This document shows, in pieces, positions 7,700 to 17,606 of a stretch of DNA of 36,464 bases. Under the pieces are notes generated by a model that did no database searches, had not been told where the DNA came from, and saw only the letters and a program-made list of their open reading frames with translations. Source of the stretch: Verrucomicrobiota bacterium (GTDB lineage Bacteria; Verrucomicrobiota; Verrucomicrobiia; Opitutales; UBA953); contig JAURFU010000018.1 of assembly GCA_030834165.1 (NCBI GenBank), positions 1 to 36,464 on the forward strand. The letters run 5' to 3'. How positions within the stretch are numbered: the stretch's first letter is position 1; every line of letters starts with the position of its first letter. The position numbers and the translations under genes are program-made.

Positions 7700-9265
7700 T
7701 CAGCGCTGGGCGGGTTGGGCGGCCTTGGCGGGAGCGGCGGCCGAGGGCTTGGCCGGCGCCTTGGCGTTATGCTGGGAGAAGGTCGTGACGTCGGCGGCGA
7801 CGGGGTTGACGGACTTGGTCACGAGCGAGGGCACGAAGCCGATCGCCAGCGAAGCCCCGAGGAGCACGGCGGCGGCGGTTCGCTCGGCCCAGCCGAGGTC
7901 GCCGAAGGGAGCCACGGCCCAGCGCTTCTCGAGCGCTTCGGAGGCGGGGCCGAAGAACGTGGCGGCCACGGCGCGGAGCGCGTAGACGGCCGAGATCACG
8001 ACGGTCGAGGCGACGACCGCCTGCAGCCACAGGGGCTGGGCGCGCAGGGCGAGGAAGACGCCGACTTCGCCCCAGAAGTTGCCGAAGCCGGGGAGGCCGA
8101 CGGAGGCCATGGTCGCGGCGACGAAGAACGCGGCGAGCACCGGCGTGCGGGCGGCGAGGCCGCCGAGTTCGTCCAGGCGGTACGTGCCGGCGCGGGCGCG
8201 CACGGCGTTGGCGAGCAGGAAGAGCGCGGCGCAGGAAAGGCCGTGCGCGACCATCAGGAAGGCGGCGGCGTCGAGGCCGTCGGCCTTGCCCGACATGCCG
8301 CAGACCCAGATCCCGAGGAAGACCGGACCCATGTGCGCGACGGAGCTCCAGGCCAGGAGCTGCTTGAGGTCGCGCTGCGCGAGGCAGATGAGGCCGACGA
8401 GGAGGACGTTGCCCAACGCGAACCAGAGGAACCACGTGCCGAGCGAGCCGCCGGTGATGTCGAGGCTGCTCAGGCCCAGCAGGATGATGACGTAGAGGCC
8501 GAACTTCTTGAGGGCGCCGGCGTGCAGCATCGAGACCGGGGTGGGCGCGGCGGAGTAGCCGGGCGCGGCCCAGGAGTGCAAGGGAAAGAGCGAGGCGAGC
8601 GTGCCGAGGCCGAAGAGCACCAGGGCGCCGACGGCGGCCGGGATGTGTTTCGCGTCCTGGAGGGCCGAGGCGACGTTCTCGAAGGTGGCCGCGCCGTATT
8701 CCACGCCGGCGACGTCGACGGCGATGAGGATGCCTGCGAGGGACGCCATGGCGCCGGCGGTCAGGTAGATCGCCATCTGCATGGCGGCCGGGCGACGGCC
8801 TTCGCCGCCCCAGAAGAGCGTGAGGACGAAGGTCGGGATCAGGGCGAACTCGTGGAAGAAATAGCACCCCATGATATGGTTCGTGCCGAACACGCCGAGG
8901 GTGCCGCCGAGCATGAACAGGATCAGACCGAGGTACGTGTTACGTCCTTCGACCTCCTGGTTGAGCGCCTTGACGCCCGCGGCGAAGCCGACGAGCGAGG
9001 TCATCGCGAGGAGCGGCGCGCCGAGCCCGTTGAGCGCGAAGCCGAAGCCCCAGAAGCCGACGGAACGGAACTGCTGGGGGGCGGTGGCCGGATCGCTCCA
9101 GAGGACGAGCAGCCAGGGGGCGAGGACGGCCGGGAGGGCGAAACCGCCGAAGGCGAGGCCCGACGCGAAGCTGCGCGGGAGGGCGCGGCCGGCGAGCAGG
9201 ATCAGCCCGACGAGGACCGGGGCGGTGACGGCGAGCGCGAGGAGCGTGGCGGGAAAAGTGTCCAT
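7700..9265 (-). CDS. nuoM: NADH-quinone oxidoreductase subunit M
   Basis: NuoM is an antiporter-like proton-pumping subunit of complex I. The 521 residues include a conserved glutamate segment, CYFFHEFALIPTFVLTLFWG, and a core that reads PLHSWAAPGYSAAPTPVSML followed by HAGALKKFGLYVII. That core differs from the common WLPDAHxEAPTAGSV form but keeps the lysine positions, so the protein is a divergent yet probably working NuoM. The last 35 residues are an Ala/Pro/Lys-rich tail (KAPAKPSAAAPAKAAQPAQR) outside the membrane domain. The gene sits between nuoL (4-base gap) and nuoN (13-base gap). The start is ATG 9265 without a Shine-Dalgarno motif; translational coupling is likely. Confidence 0.94.
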   Translation of the reverse strand: MDTFPATLLALAVTAPVLVGLILLAGRALPRSFASGLAFGGFALPAVLAPWLLVLWSDPATAPQQFRSVGFWGFGFALNGLGAPLLAMTSLVGFAAGVKALNQEVEGRNTYLGLILFMLGGTLGVFGTNHIMGCYFFHEFALIPTFVLTLFWGGEGRRPAAMQMAIYLTAGAMASLAGILIAVDVAGVEYGAATFENVASALQDAKHIPAAVGALVLFGLGTLASLFPLHSWAAPGYSAAPTPVSMLHAGALKKFGLYVIILLGLSSLDITGGSLGTWFLWFALGNVLLVGLICLAQRDLKQLLAWSSVAHMGPVFLGIWVCGMSGKADGLDAAAFLMVAHGLSCAALFLLANAVRARAGTYRLDELGGLAARTPVLAAFFVAATMASVGLPGFGNFWGEVGVFLALRAQPLWLQAVVASTVVISAVYALRAVAATFFGPASEALEKRWAVAPFGDLGWAERTAAAVLLGASLAIGFVPSLVTKSVNPVAADVTTFSQHNAKAPAKPSAAAPAKAAQPAQR

Positions 9266-9269
9266 GAAA

Positions 9270-11114
9270 TCAGCGGGCGATGAGGAACCAGGCCAGGAAG
9301 AGGGAACCGAGGACGATCCAGAGCGCGTAGGCGCGCGCCTGGCCGCGGTGGAAGGAACGACCGGTCAGGTAGCCGAGGACGGAGGGGATGCCGGCGCCGA
9401 GCCAGCGCACCGCCAGGCCGTTGATCAGCAGGAGGTCGAGGAAGGCGATGAACTCGGCGACGCGACGCTGCACGGCGTCGACGTACCAGCGGTACAGGCC
9501 GTCCATCCAGCGGTGCTCGAGGAGGTGGTAGGCGCGGGGCGAGACGACCTGGAGGGCGTCGGCGCCGCGGACGCTACCGTAGAACTTCAGCGCGCCGAGG
9601 AAGCCGATGATAAGCGAGAGGAGGCCGACGATCGTCGAGGGGGCGGTGAGGTGGAAGGCGATCGCGTCGAGCGCGCCCTTGACCGGCTGCAGCGAACCGG
9701 CGGGCAGCAGGGTCGAGGCGAGGAAGCCGCCGGCGACGGAGTAGACGAGGCCGAGCACGACGAGCGGCAGGGTCATCGTCCAAGGCGACTCATGGGCGTG
9801 CGCGGCTTCCTCGGAGTTGGCTTCGCCGAGGAAGACGAGGCGGATCATGCGGCCGCTGTAGAGGCAGGTCGCGAGCGCGGCGAGGGACAGGAACGCGAAG
9901 ATCGCGACGTGACCGTCGTGGTAGGCCGCCTCGATGATGGCGTCCTTGGAATACCAGCCGGCGAGGAAGGGCGCGGCGCAGTTCGAGAGCGTGGCGGCGA
10001 GGAAGGCCGCGGCGGTGAGCGGCATCTTCCTCAGCAGGCCGCCCATCTTGAGCATGTCCTGCTCGTGGTGGCAGCCGTGGATGACGGAGCCGGCGCCGAG
10101 GAACAGCGTGGCCTTGAAGAACGCGTGCATGGCCATGTGCAGGAGCGCGAGCTCCGGGTGGCCGAGGCCGAGGGCGCAGCCCATGATGCCGAGGTGCGCG
10201 AGGGTCGAGTAGGCGAGGGACTTCTTGATGTCCGTCTGCGCGAGGGCGCAGAGGCCGGCGAGCGCGGCCATGCCGGCGCCGGAGACGGCGATGAACTGGA
10301 GGACCTCAGGGGCGAGCAGGAAGCTCACGCGGGCCATGAAGTAGACGCCCGCGGCCACCATCGTCGCGGCGTGGATGAGCGCGGAGACCGGCGTCGGGCC
10401 GGCCATGGCGTCCGTCAGCCAGACGTGCAGGGGGAACTGGGCGGACTTCCCGAGGAAGCCGCACATGAGCAGGGCGCCGACGGCGACGGGGATGGTCTTG
10501 GCGGCGGCGGCGTGGTCCTTGAGCGCGGCGAAGTCGAGCGTGCCGTAGAGCGACAGGCACATCGCGATGCCGAGGATGAAGCCGAGGTCGCCGACGCGGT
10601 TCGTGATGAAGGCCTTCTTCGAGGCGGCGGCGGCGAAGTCCTTGTCGAAGTAGTGCGCGATCAGCATGTAGGAGCTGAAGCCCACGAGTTCCCAGAAGAC
10701 GAACGTCATGAGCAGGTTGTCGGCGACGACGATGCCCAGGATGGAGAACATGAAGATCGACAGGCCGCCGAAGAAACGGCCGCGGGCCTCGTCTTCCTGC
10801 ATGTAGCCGACGGAGAACAGGTGGATCCACGCGGCGACGAACGAGACGACGAAGAGCATCAGGCGCGCGTGGGCGTCGAGGAGGTAGCCGAAGCCGAGGC
10901 TCACGCCGCCGAACTTGGCGAGTTCGACGTGCCAGCGCACATCGGCGCCTTGGCCGAGGAGCCACAGCGAGAGGCCGGCGATGGCGAAGGCGGCGGCGGT
11001 GGAGAACCAGGCGGCGAAACCGCCGGCCCGGCGCAGGAACAGCGCGGAGAACGCGGCGGCGCCCAGCGGCAGGAACAGGATCCAGTGGACCACGGACGAA
11101 AGGTCGGAAGGCAT
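9270..11114 (-). CDS. nuoL: NADH-quinone oxidoreductase subunit L
   Basis: NuoL is the most distal antiporter-like subunit of the complex I membrane arm and carries the long lateral helix. The 614 residues include the signature [20 protein letters not shown] (the canonical form is [20 protein letters not shown]) and a [17 protein letters not shown] segment with the conserved glutamate. [14 protein letters not shown] is also typical. C-terminal hydrophobic stretches, including the last 20 residues, match the lateral and anchoring helices. It lies 10 bases after nuoK and 4 before nuoM, so all five genes are likely one transcript. Confidence 0.96.
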   Translation of the reverse strand: [614 protein letters not shown]

Positions 11115-11124
11115 CGGGAAAGGC

Positions 11125-11433
11125 TTAGTCGCGGAGGGTGGTGAGCGCGTCGGACCGCACGGTGCCGCGCTTGCGGAACAGGGCGACGATCAGCGCGAGG
11201 CCGACGGCGACCTCGGCGGCCGCGACGGTGATGACGAAGAAGACGAGGACCGCGCCGTCCATGGTGCGGTTGAAGCGCGAGAAGGCGACGAGCGCCAGCG
11301 TGGCGGCGGCGAGCATGAGCTCGAGGCACATGTACACGACGAGCAGGTTGCGGCGGATCAGGACGCCGGTGAGTCCGAGCACGAACAGGAGTCCGGCCAG
11401 GAGGAGGTGATGCGCGAGGGCGGTGTTTTCCAT
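11125..11433 (-). CDS. nuoK: NADH-quinone oxidoreductase subunit K
   Basis: This small complex I membrane subunit is homologous to MrpC and takes part in the central proton channel. The 102 residues form three membrane helices, the usual size. The two key buried glutamates are present, one in [10 protein letters not shown] on helix 2 and one in [18 protein letters not shown] on helix 3. The start is ATG 11433. It follows nuoJ by 10 bases and precedes nuoL by 10. Confidence 0.95.
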   Translation of the reverse strand: MENTALAHHLLLAGLLFVLGLTGVLIRRNLLVVYMCLELMLAAATLALVAFSRFNRTMDGAVLVFFVITVAAAEVAVGLALIVALFRKRGTVRSDALTTLRD

Positions 11434-11443
11434 GGCGGCGGGC

Positions 11444-11977
11444 TCAGGCTTTGTTCTCGGGGTTGTCCTTGCTCAGGGAGACGACGCCGACGAGGGCGAC
11501 CAGGAGCAGGAAGCCCGCGAGTTCGAGCGGGAGCAGGTACTTGGTGTAGAGGAGCCGTCCGAACGCCTTGGCGGCGGTGACGAATTCGGCGGGGTTCGCC
11601 GAGAGCTCCGGCGGCGTGGCGCCGGCCTTGGCGGTCGGGACGGCGCCCGACCAGTGGAAGAGCCAAAGAACGGAGGCGGCGAGGAGGAAGAAGACGGCGA
11701 GGCCGAGCGCGGCGGTCTTCCACGGGTACGCCCCCTGCGGATCCTCGGTGTCGAGGAGCATGATGATGAAGAGGAAGAGCACCATGACGGCGCCGGCGTA
11801 GACGAGGACCTGCAGCACCCCGAGGAAGTAGGCGTCCAGGAGGAAGAAGTCCGCGGCCACCCCGACCAGGGCCAGGATCATCCCCATGGCGGAGGTCACC
11901 GCGTTGCGGCTGAGGACCAGAAGAAGGGCCGCCCCGAGGGTCAGGGCAGCGAAGAAAATAAACAGGCCGTCCGGCAT
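11444..11977 (-). CDS. nuoJ: NADH-quinone oxidoreductase subunit J
   Basis: NuoJ is a five-helix membrane subunit of complex I next to NuoK. The 177 residues start [20 protein letters not shown]. They include the typical [20 protein letters not shown] and [12 protein letters not shown], the helix 3 region that switches shape during turnover. ATG 11977 is chosen over an in-frame TTG at 11986; a -35/-10 pair fits exactly 7 bases upstream of the ATG. It is the first gene of the nuoJKLMN run. The gene upstream on the same strand is folA, not nuoI, so the peripheral-arm and quinone-module genes (nuoA-I) must lie elsewhere. The gap to folA is 135 bases. Confidence 0.95.
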   Translation of the reverse strand: MPDGLFIFFAALTLGAALLLVLSRNAVTSAMGMILALVGVAADFFLLDAYFLGVLQVLVYAGAVMVLFLFIIMLLDTEDPQGAYPWKTAALGLAVFFLLAASVLWLFHWSGAVPTAKAGATPPELSANPAEFVTAAKAFGRLLYTKYLLPLELAGFLLLVALVGVVSLSKDNPENKA

Positions 11978-11984
11978 GGGTGGC

Positions 11985-12012
11985 AAGGTAGGGCGGGGGT
12001 GGGTATTGGAAA
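11985..12012 (-). promoter_or_regulatory. Candidate leaderless promoter of nuoJKLMN
   Basis: On the minus strand TTTCCA (12007-12012) and TACCTT (11985-11990) are 16 bases apart, with 7 bases to the nuoJ ATG. The 135-base gap to folA also holds a TTGACT near 12095 without a well-spaced -10. The start site is therefore uncertain, but a promoter somewhere in this gap is expected. Confidence 0.35.
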
Positions 12013-12112
12013 GGAGAAAACGCCCCTAAATGCCCTTTTTTGCCACTTTATGGGGGGCATAAGACCCCGGCACCCCTAGACCCCTTAATTATGACCGAAA
12101 TCAGTCAATACC

Positions 12113-12583
12113 TTAGAGCGGCCGGTGTCGGCGCATCTCACAGGTGGGGTGTTGAGCGATGACTTCCCCAGCGTCGAACCGACCCGTCCAGTCCGGGAAA
12201 AAGGCGTCCGCCTCGGGCTCCATGGCCACGTGGGTGAGGATCAGCTCGGCGCACCAAGGCAGGGCTTCCTCGTAGAGGGCGGCTCCGCCGGCGAGGAAGA
12301 GGGTCTTGGTCGGCTCGACCAGGGCGGCCTCCCGCCAGTCCTTGGCGACGATCACGCCGGGGGCGGTGAAGCCCGAGCGGCTGAGGACCACGGTGGTGCG
12401 TCCGGGCAGCGGGCGGCCGATGGATTCGTAGGTCTTGCGCCCCATGAGCAGCACCTGGCCCATGGTGGTCGCCTTGAAGAAAGCGAAGTCCTCCGGGATC
12501 CGCCAGGGGAGCTTGTTGTTCAGGCCGATGCCGCGATTGCGCGCGACGGCCGCGATGGCGATGAGCGGGCGACCGAGGTCCAC
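12113..12583 (-). CDS. folA: Dihydrofolate reductase
   Basis: This enzyme reduces dihydrofolate to tetrahydrofolate with NADPH, regenerating the cofactor oxidised by thymidylate synthase. The 156 residues match the family: IAIAAVARNRGIGLNNKLPW (about 8-27), the substrate-binding acid in RIPEDFAFFKATT, the NADPH loop GQVLLMGRKTYESIGRPLPG, and LFLAGGAALYEEALP near the second nucleotide segment. The start is GTG 12583; there is no in-frame ATG before the conserved N-terminal strand. It follows thyA by four bases, the classical thyA-folA pair, and is surely co-transcribed with it. Confidence 0.95.
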   Translation of the reverse strand: MDLGRPLIAIAAVARNRGIGLNNKLPWRIPEDFAFFKATTMGQVLLMGRKTYESIGRPLPGRTTVVLSRSGFTAPGVIVAKDWREAALVEPTKTLFLAGGAALYEEALPWCAELILTHVAMEPEADAFFPDWTGRFDAGEVIAQHPTCEMRRHRPL

Positions 12584-12587
12584 GGCG

Positions 12588-13433
12588 TCAGATGGCGACG
12601 GGCGCCTTGATCGCCGGGTGCGGGTCGTAGCCTTCGACGGAGATGTCCTCGAACTTGAACGCGAAGAGGTCCTTCACCTCGGGGTTCAGCACCAGGCGGG
12701 GCAGGGGACGCGTCTCGCGCGAGAGCTGCAGGTCGACCTGCTCCACATGGTTGGAATAGATGTGCGCGTCGCCGAAGGTGTGCACGAAATGGCCCGGTTT
12801 CAGGCCCGTGACCTGCGCGATCATGTGCGTGAGCATCGCGTAGCTGGCGATGTTGAAGGGCACGCCGAGGAAGAGGTCCGCGCTGCGCTGATACAGCTGG
12901 CAGCTCAGGCGTCCGTCGGTCGAGACGTAGAACTGGAAGAGCGTGTGGCAGGGGGGCAGGGCGACCTGGTCGGCTTCCTCGGGATTCCAGCCGGACACGA
13001 TCAGGCGGCGGCTGGACGGGTTGCGCCTGATCTCCTCGACCACGCGGCGGACCTGGTCCACGCCGTCGTTCGCGTACGTGCCGTCGGGCTGCTTCGTCGC
13101 GCCGAAGTTGCGCCATTGGTGGCCGTAGACGGGCCCGAGGTCGCCTTCGCCGCGGCCGAACTTGGCGCACTGCTCGGCGGTGGCCCACTCGTTCCAGATG
13201 CTGACGCCGCGCTCGGTGAGCCAGGCGTTCTGGGTGCTGCCCGACAGGAACCAGAGGAGCTCGTGGGTGATGGACTTGAGGTGGACCTTCTTGGTCGTCA
13301 CCAGCGGGAAGCCTTCGGCGAGGTCGAAGCGGAGCTGCGCCCCGAAGATCCCGATCGTGCCCGTGCCGGTCCGATCGCCCCGGATTTCTCCGTGCTGCCG
13401 GACGTGGCGAAGCAGGTCGAGGTAGGCCTTCAT
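12588..13433 (-). CDS. thyA: Thymidylate synthase
   Basis: ThyA methylates dUMP to dTMP with methylenetetrahydrofolate, producing dihydrofolate. The 281-residue protein is complete. It has the N-terminal [19 protein letters not shown] phosphate-binding loop, the catalytic cysteine in [31 protein letters not shown], and [19 protein letters not shown]. The family C-terminus is present and ends APVAI. It is the first gene of thyA-folA. A -35/-10-like pair ends 8 bases before the ATG and no Shine-Dalgarno motif is visible. It is divergent from lysS. Confidence 0.97.
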   Translation of the reverse strand: MKAYLDLLRHVRQHGEIRGDRTGTGTIGIFGAQLRFDLAEGFPLVTTKKVHLKSITHELLWFLSGSTQNAWLTERGVSIWNEWATAEQCAKFGRGEGDLGPVYGHQWRNFGATKQPDGTYANDGVDQVRRVVEEIRRNPSSRRLIVSGWNPEEADQVALPPCHTLFQFYVSTDGRLSCQLYQRSADLFLGVPFNIASYAMLTHMIAQVTGLKPGHFVHTFGDAHIYSNHVEQVDLQLSRETRPLPRLVLNPEVKDLFAFKFEDISVEGYDPHPAIKAPVAI

Positions 13434-13441
13434 GGGTCTCG

Positions 13442-13469
13442 GTTATTCTCCGGAAAGCCCCCGCCGCAA
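13442..13469 (-). promoter_or_regulatory. Candidate leaderless promoter of thyA-folA
   Basis: On the minus strand TTGCGG (13464-13469) and AATAAC (13442-13447) are 16 bases apart, with 8 bases to ATG 13433. It shares its geometry with the other leaderless candidates in the window. Confidence 0.35.
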
Positions 13470-13537
13470 CACGGAAAGCCGAACCTTTCGCCCTTGCCTC
13501 CCCGCCTTCCCGGAGACACCCCTTGCGGGTAGCCCAC

Positions 13538-15022
13538 ATGAGCGAAAAGCCCGACCTCAACGCCATCTCCCACGACCTCCACGCGGTCCGCAAAGAGAAG
13601 CTCGCCCTCCTCCGCGCCGCGGGCGAAGACCCCTTCCGCGCCGAGTGGGACCAGGCCCATGTCTCGAACGAGTGCCCGGCCCTCCTGCCCGAAGGCGTCG
13701 AGGAAGGCCCCGAGGTCTCCGTCGCCGGCCGTATCGTCGCCCTGCGCGTCATGGGCAAGGCCAGCTTCGTCAAGCTGCTCGACCGCGGCGGCATCATCCA
13801 GACCTACTTCACCCGGGACGCCTTGGGCGACGCCTACGACACCCATTTCAAGAAGATGGTGGACTCCGGCGACTTCGTCGGCGTCCGCGGCAAGCTCTTC
13901 CGCACCAAGACCGGCGAGGTCACCGTCCGCGTCTCCGGATACAAGCTGGTCTCGAAGTCCCTCCGCCCGCTGCCCGAGAAGTGGGCCGGCCTGACCGACG
14001 CCGAGAAGATCTACCGCCAGCGCTACCTCGACCTCGTCGTCAACGAGGAGTCCCGCCGCCGCCTCTTCGTCCGCAGCCGCGTCGTCGAATCGATCCGCCG
14101 CTTCCTCTGGAGCCGCCAGTTCACCGAAGTCGAGACCCCGGCCCTGCACGCCATCGCCGGCGGCGCCGCGGCCCGTCCGTTCGAGACCCACTCCAACGCC
14201 CTCGACTGCGACTTCTACCTGCGCATCGCCCTCGAGCTGCACCTCAAGCGCTGCCTCGTCGGCGGCATGGACCGCGTCTTCGAGATCGGCCGCGTCTTCC
14301 GCAACGAAGGCGTGTCCGTGAAGCACAGCCCTGAGTTCACGATGCTCGAGGCCTACCAGGCGTACACCGACTACCGCGGCATGATGGAGCTCGTCCGCTC
14401 GATGATCCAGAAGGTCTGCGCCGAAGTCCTCGGCACGACCACCGTCGTCCGCCCGGACGGCGTCGCGATCGAGCTCGGCGGCCAGTGGCGCGAGGCGAAG
14501 TACAAGGACCTCATCCTCGAGCGCACGGGCGACCCGCAGTGGTTCTCGCGCACGAAGGAAGAGAAGATCGCCGCGTGCAAGGCCCTCGGCCTCCACGAGC
14601 CGCGCGCCGACTGGGAAGACTACGAGGTCACCAACGAGGTCTTCGGCAAGCTCATCGAGCCCGGCCTCATCCAGCCGACCTTCGTCACGCACATCCCCAA
14701 GGAACTCTGCCCGCTCGCCAAGGTCACCGTCGGCGACGACTCGACCATCGACGTCTTCGAGCTCTGCATCAACGGCCAGGAGATCGCCCCGGCCTACTCC
14801 GAGCAGAACGACCCCGGCGTGCAACGCAAGATGCTGGAGATCCAGGCCGGCGCCGAGACCCAGAAGATCGACGAGGACTTCCTCCTCGCGCTCGAGCACG
14901 GCATGCCCCCCGCGGGCGGCCTCGGCATCGGCATCGACCGCCTGGTGATCCTGCTGACCGGCGCGGCCAACATCCGCGACGTCATCCTGTTCCCGACGCT
15001 CGCGCCCGAGACGCCGGCCTGA
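13538..15022 (+). CDS. lysS: Lysyl-tRNA synthetase, class II
   Basis: This enzyme charges tRNA-Lys with lysine in the cytoplasm. The 494 residues contain the N-terminal OB-fold anticodon-binding domain (about 55-155; VSVAGRIVALRVMGKASFVK) and the class II catalytic core. Motif 1 is FTEVETPALH, motif 2 is FEIGRVFRNEGVSVKHSPEF, and motif 3 is GGLGIGIDRLVILLTG. ATG 13538 is chosen because the protein then begins MSEKPDL as in relatives. An in-frame TTG at 13523 has a GGAG seven bases upstream and would add five residues (MRVAH), so it cannot be excluded. The gene is divergent from thyA and followed after 10 bases by the Lol permease gene. Confidence 0.96.
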   Translation: MSEKPDLNAISHDLHAVRKEKLALLRAAGEDPFRAEWDQAHVSNECPALLPEGVEEGPEVSVAGRIVALRVMGKASFVKLLDRGGIIQTYFTRDALGDAYDTHFKKMVDSGDFVGVRGKLFRTKTGEVTVRVSGYKLVSKSLRPLPEKWAGLTDAEKIYRQRYLDLVVNEESRRRLFVRSRVVESIRRFLWSRQFTEVETPALHAIAGGAAARPFETHSNALDCDFYLRIALELHLKRCLVGGMDRVFEIGRVFRNEGVSVKHSPEFTMLEAYQAYTDYRGMMELVRSMIQKVCAEVLGTTTVVRPDGVAIELGGQWREAKYKDLILERTGDPQWFSRTKEEKIAACKALGLHEPRADWEDYEVTNEVFGKLIEPGLIQPTFVTHIPKELCPLAKVTVGDDSTIDVFELCINGQEIAPAYSEQNDPGVQRKMLEIQAGAETQKIDEDFLLALEHGMPPAGGLGIGIDRLVILLTGAANIRDVILFPTLAPETPA

Positions 15023-15032
15023 GCCTTTCCCC

Positions 15033-16245
15033 TTGCCCTGGTTCCTCCATCTCGCCCTCCGTCAGCTCTTCCCGCCCGGTAAGCGCTTACCGGCGTTCGC
15101 GACGGTGTCGATCCTCGGCGTGGGCCTCGGCGTGGCCTCGTTGCTCGTCGTGCAGACGGTGATGAACGGCTTCGGCGAGGAACATCGCCTGCGCATCCGC
15201 GAATCCTTCGGCGACTGCCAGGTGACCGGCGCCGCGACGCTCGAGCAGCCTGAGGCGCTCGCGCAGCAGCTGACCGCCCGCCCGGAAGTCGCCTCCGCCG
15301 CCCTCTACGCCCAAGGCCCGGCGCTCGCGCGTCAGGGTGATTTCTCCGGCATCGCGCAGGTCCGTGGCATCGATCCGACCGATCCGGACCAGCCCGCCCG
15401 CCGCTACGTCCACTTCGGTCGTTTCGACGACCTCGACGACGGACGCATCATCCTCGGCGTCGGCCTCGCCCGCGCCCTCCGCGTCCGCATCGGCGACCGC
15501 ATCGAGGTCTGGTCCCCGGCGATGGCCGAACGCGCGGAGAAGGGCAAGGCGCCCCTGCCGGCGGAGTTCGAGGTCACCGCGGTCATCCAGACCGGCTTCG
15601 CCGAGGTCGACAATGCCGCCGCGCTCATCCCGCTCCGCCGCTTCCGCGAGCTCTGGAACCTCGGCCCGCGCGCCCACGGCCTCACGCTGCGCCTCCAGGA
15701 TCCGGCGGACGCCGTCGCGACGGCGGGTCGCCTCGCCGCGGCTCGTCCGGACCTGCGCTTCCGTCCGTGGCAGGACATCAAGAAGGATTTCCTCGAGGCG
15801 ATCCGCTTCGAGAAGACGATGCTCTTCTTCCTGATGTTCATCATCACGCTCGTCGCCTCGTTCTCGATCGGCAGCACGCTCTTCTCGGCCGTCATCCGCC
15901 GCTCCCGCGAGGTCGGCGTGCTCGCCTCGCTCGGCGCCGCGCGCTGGCAGGTGGTCGCGCTCTTCGGCCTGCAGGGCCTGCTCATCGGCGCGCTCGGCAC
16001 GTTCCTCGGCTTCGTGCTGACGTGGACGATCCTCGCCTGCCGCGACGGCATCCTGTCCGCCATCAACACGTTCTTCGGCGACGGCGACATGGTCGCCAAC
16101 ATCTACCAGTTCTCGAAGGTGCCCCTTCATTACGACGCGTCCGATTTCGTCATCGCCGCGGCGTTCACCCTCCTGACCACGGCGGTCGCCGGCCTCGTGC
16201 CCGCGCTCTGGGCCGCCGGTCGCAGACCCTCGGAGGCCATGCGCG

Positions 16246-16253
<8 letters not shown>
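15033..16253 (+). CDS. lolC: Lipoprotein-releasing ABC transporter permease (LolC/LolE family)
   Basis: This inner-membrane permease works with LolD to extract outer-membrane lipoproteins and hand them to the carrier LolA. The 406 residues show the family plan: one N-terminal membrane helix (about 22-45), a large periplasmic domain (45-265), then three C-terminal helices (about 268-295, 315-345, 375-398) within an FtsX-like region. SREVGVLASLGAARWQVVAL is the typical coupling segment. The likely start is TTG 15033, because the protein then begins at MPWFLHLALRQLFPP just ahead of the first helix, and no in-frame ATG precedes that helix. Only one permease gene is present, so the complex may be a homodimer, or a second permease is elsewhere; LolC and LolE cannot be told apart. 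It overlaps lolD by eight bases. Confidence 0.9.
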
Positions 16254-16917
<664 letters not shown>

Positions 16918-16955
16918 TTTGACAACCGGGCGGGGCGGGGTTGTCTGACGTTCCC

Positions 16956-17606
16956 ATGAACGCCGCCCTGACTCCCGCCCAGCTCCTCGCCTCCCTCGAA
17001 TGGCGCTACGCCACCAAGGCTTTCGACACCCGGAAGATCCCGGACGCCACCTGGGCCGCGCTCGAGGAGTCCCTCCGCCTGACGCCGTCTTCGTTCGGCC
17101 TCCAGCCCTGGAAGTTCATCGTCGTTTCCGACCCGGCCGTCCGCGCCAAGCTCCGCCCGGTCTCCTGGAACCAGACGCAGGTCACCGATGCCTCCCACCT
17201 CGTCGTGTTCGCCCGTCGCACCGAGGTCACCGAGAAGGACGTGAACGAATTCTTCAACCAGATGGTCTCCGAGCGTAACGCCGACGCCTCGAAGCTCGAA
17301 CCGTACCGACAGATGATGATCGGTGGCGTGGTGAACGGCAAGGATGCCGCCGGCCAGAAGGAATGGGCCGCCCGCCAGCTCTACATCGCCCTCGGCCAGC
17401 TCATGGGCGCCGCCGCGGCCCTCGCGGTCGACACGTGCGCGCTCGAAGGCATCGACCCCGCCGCCTACACCGAGATCCTCGGCCTCAAGGGCAGCGGTTA
17501 CGAAGTCGTCGTCGCCTGCGCCGTCGGCTATCGCTCCGCCGAGGATAAGTACGCCTCGCTGAAGAAGATCCGCTATCCGGCCAGCCGCGTCATCGGCCGC
17601 GTCTGA
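16956..17606 (+). CDS. Nitroreductase family NAD(P)H-dependent oxidoreductase
   Basis: An FMN-dependent flavoprotein of the NfsB group, which reduces nitroaromatics, quinones or related electrophiles; the natural substrate cannot be told from sequence. The 216 residues include the FMN-binding start [17 protein letters not shown], the phosphate-binding [35 protein letters not shown], and the C-terminal [23 protein letters not shown] 16956 is chosen over an in-frame TTG at 16941 because the extra residues (MSDVP) are not family-like. Upstream, TTGACA at 16919 and a GACAACC/GGTTGTC inverted repeat (16921-16945) may hold the promoter. It ends exactly where the convergent helicase gene ends. Confidence 0.9.
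   Translation: MNAALTPAQLLASLEWRYATKAFDTRKIPDATWAALEESLRLTPSSFGLQPWKFIVVSDPAVRAKLRPVSWNQTQVTDASHLVVFARRTEVTEKDVNEFFNQMVSERNADASKLEPYRQMMIGGVVNGKDAAGQKEWAARQLYIALGQLMGAAAALAVDTCALEGIDPAAYTEILGLKGSGYEVVVACAVGYRSAEDKYASLKKIRYPASRVIGRV

Noticed and set aside
12001-12070. Terminator between folA and nuoJ
   Set aside because: ATGCCC/GGGCAT arms exist near a T/A run, but the stem is only six bases with a long loop and no proper T tract on the minus strand.
13430-14899. Open frame of 489 codons on the minus strand opposite lysS
   Set aside because: Mirror of lysS codons; the product is repetitive Asp/Glu/Leu/Val and overlaps a certain synthetase.
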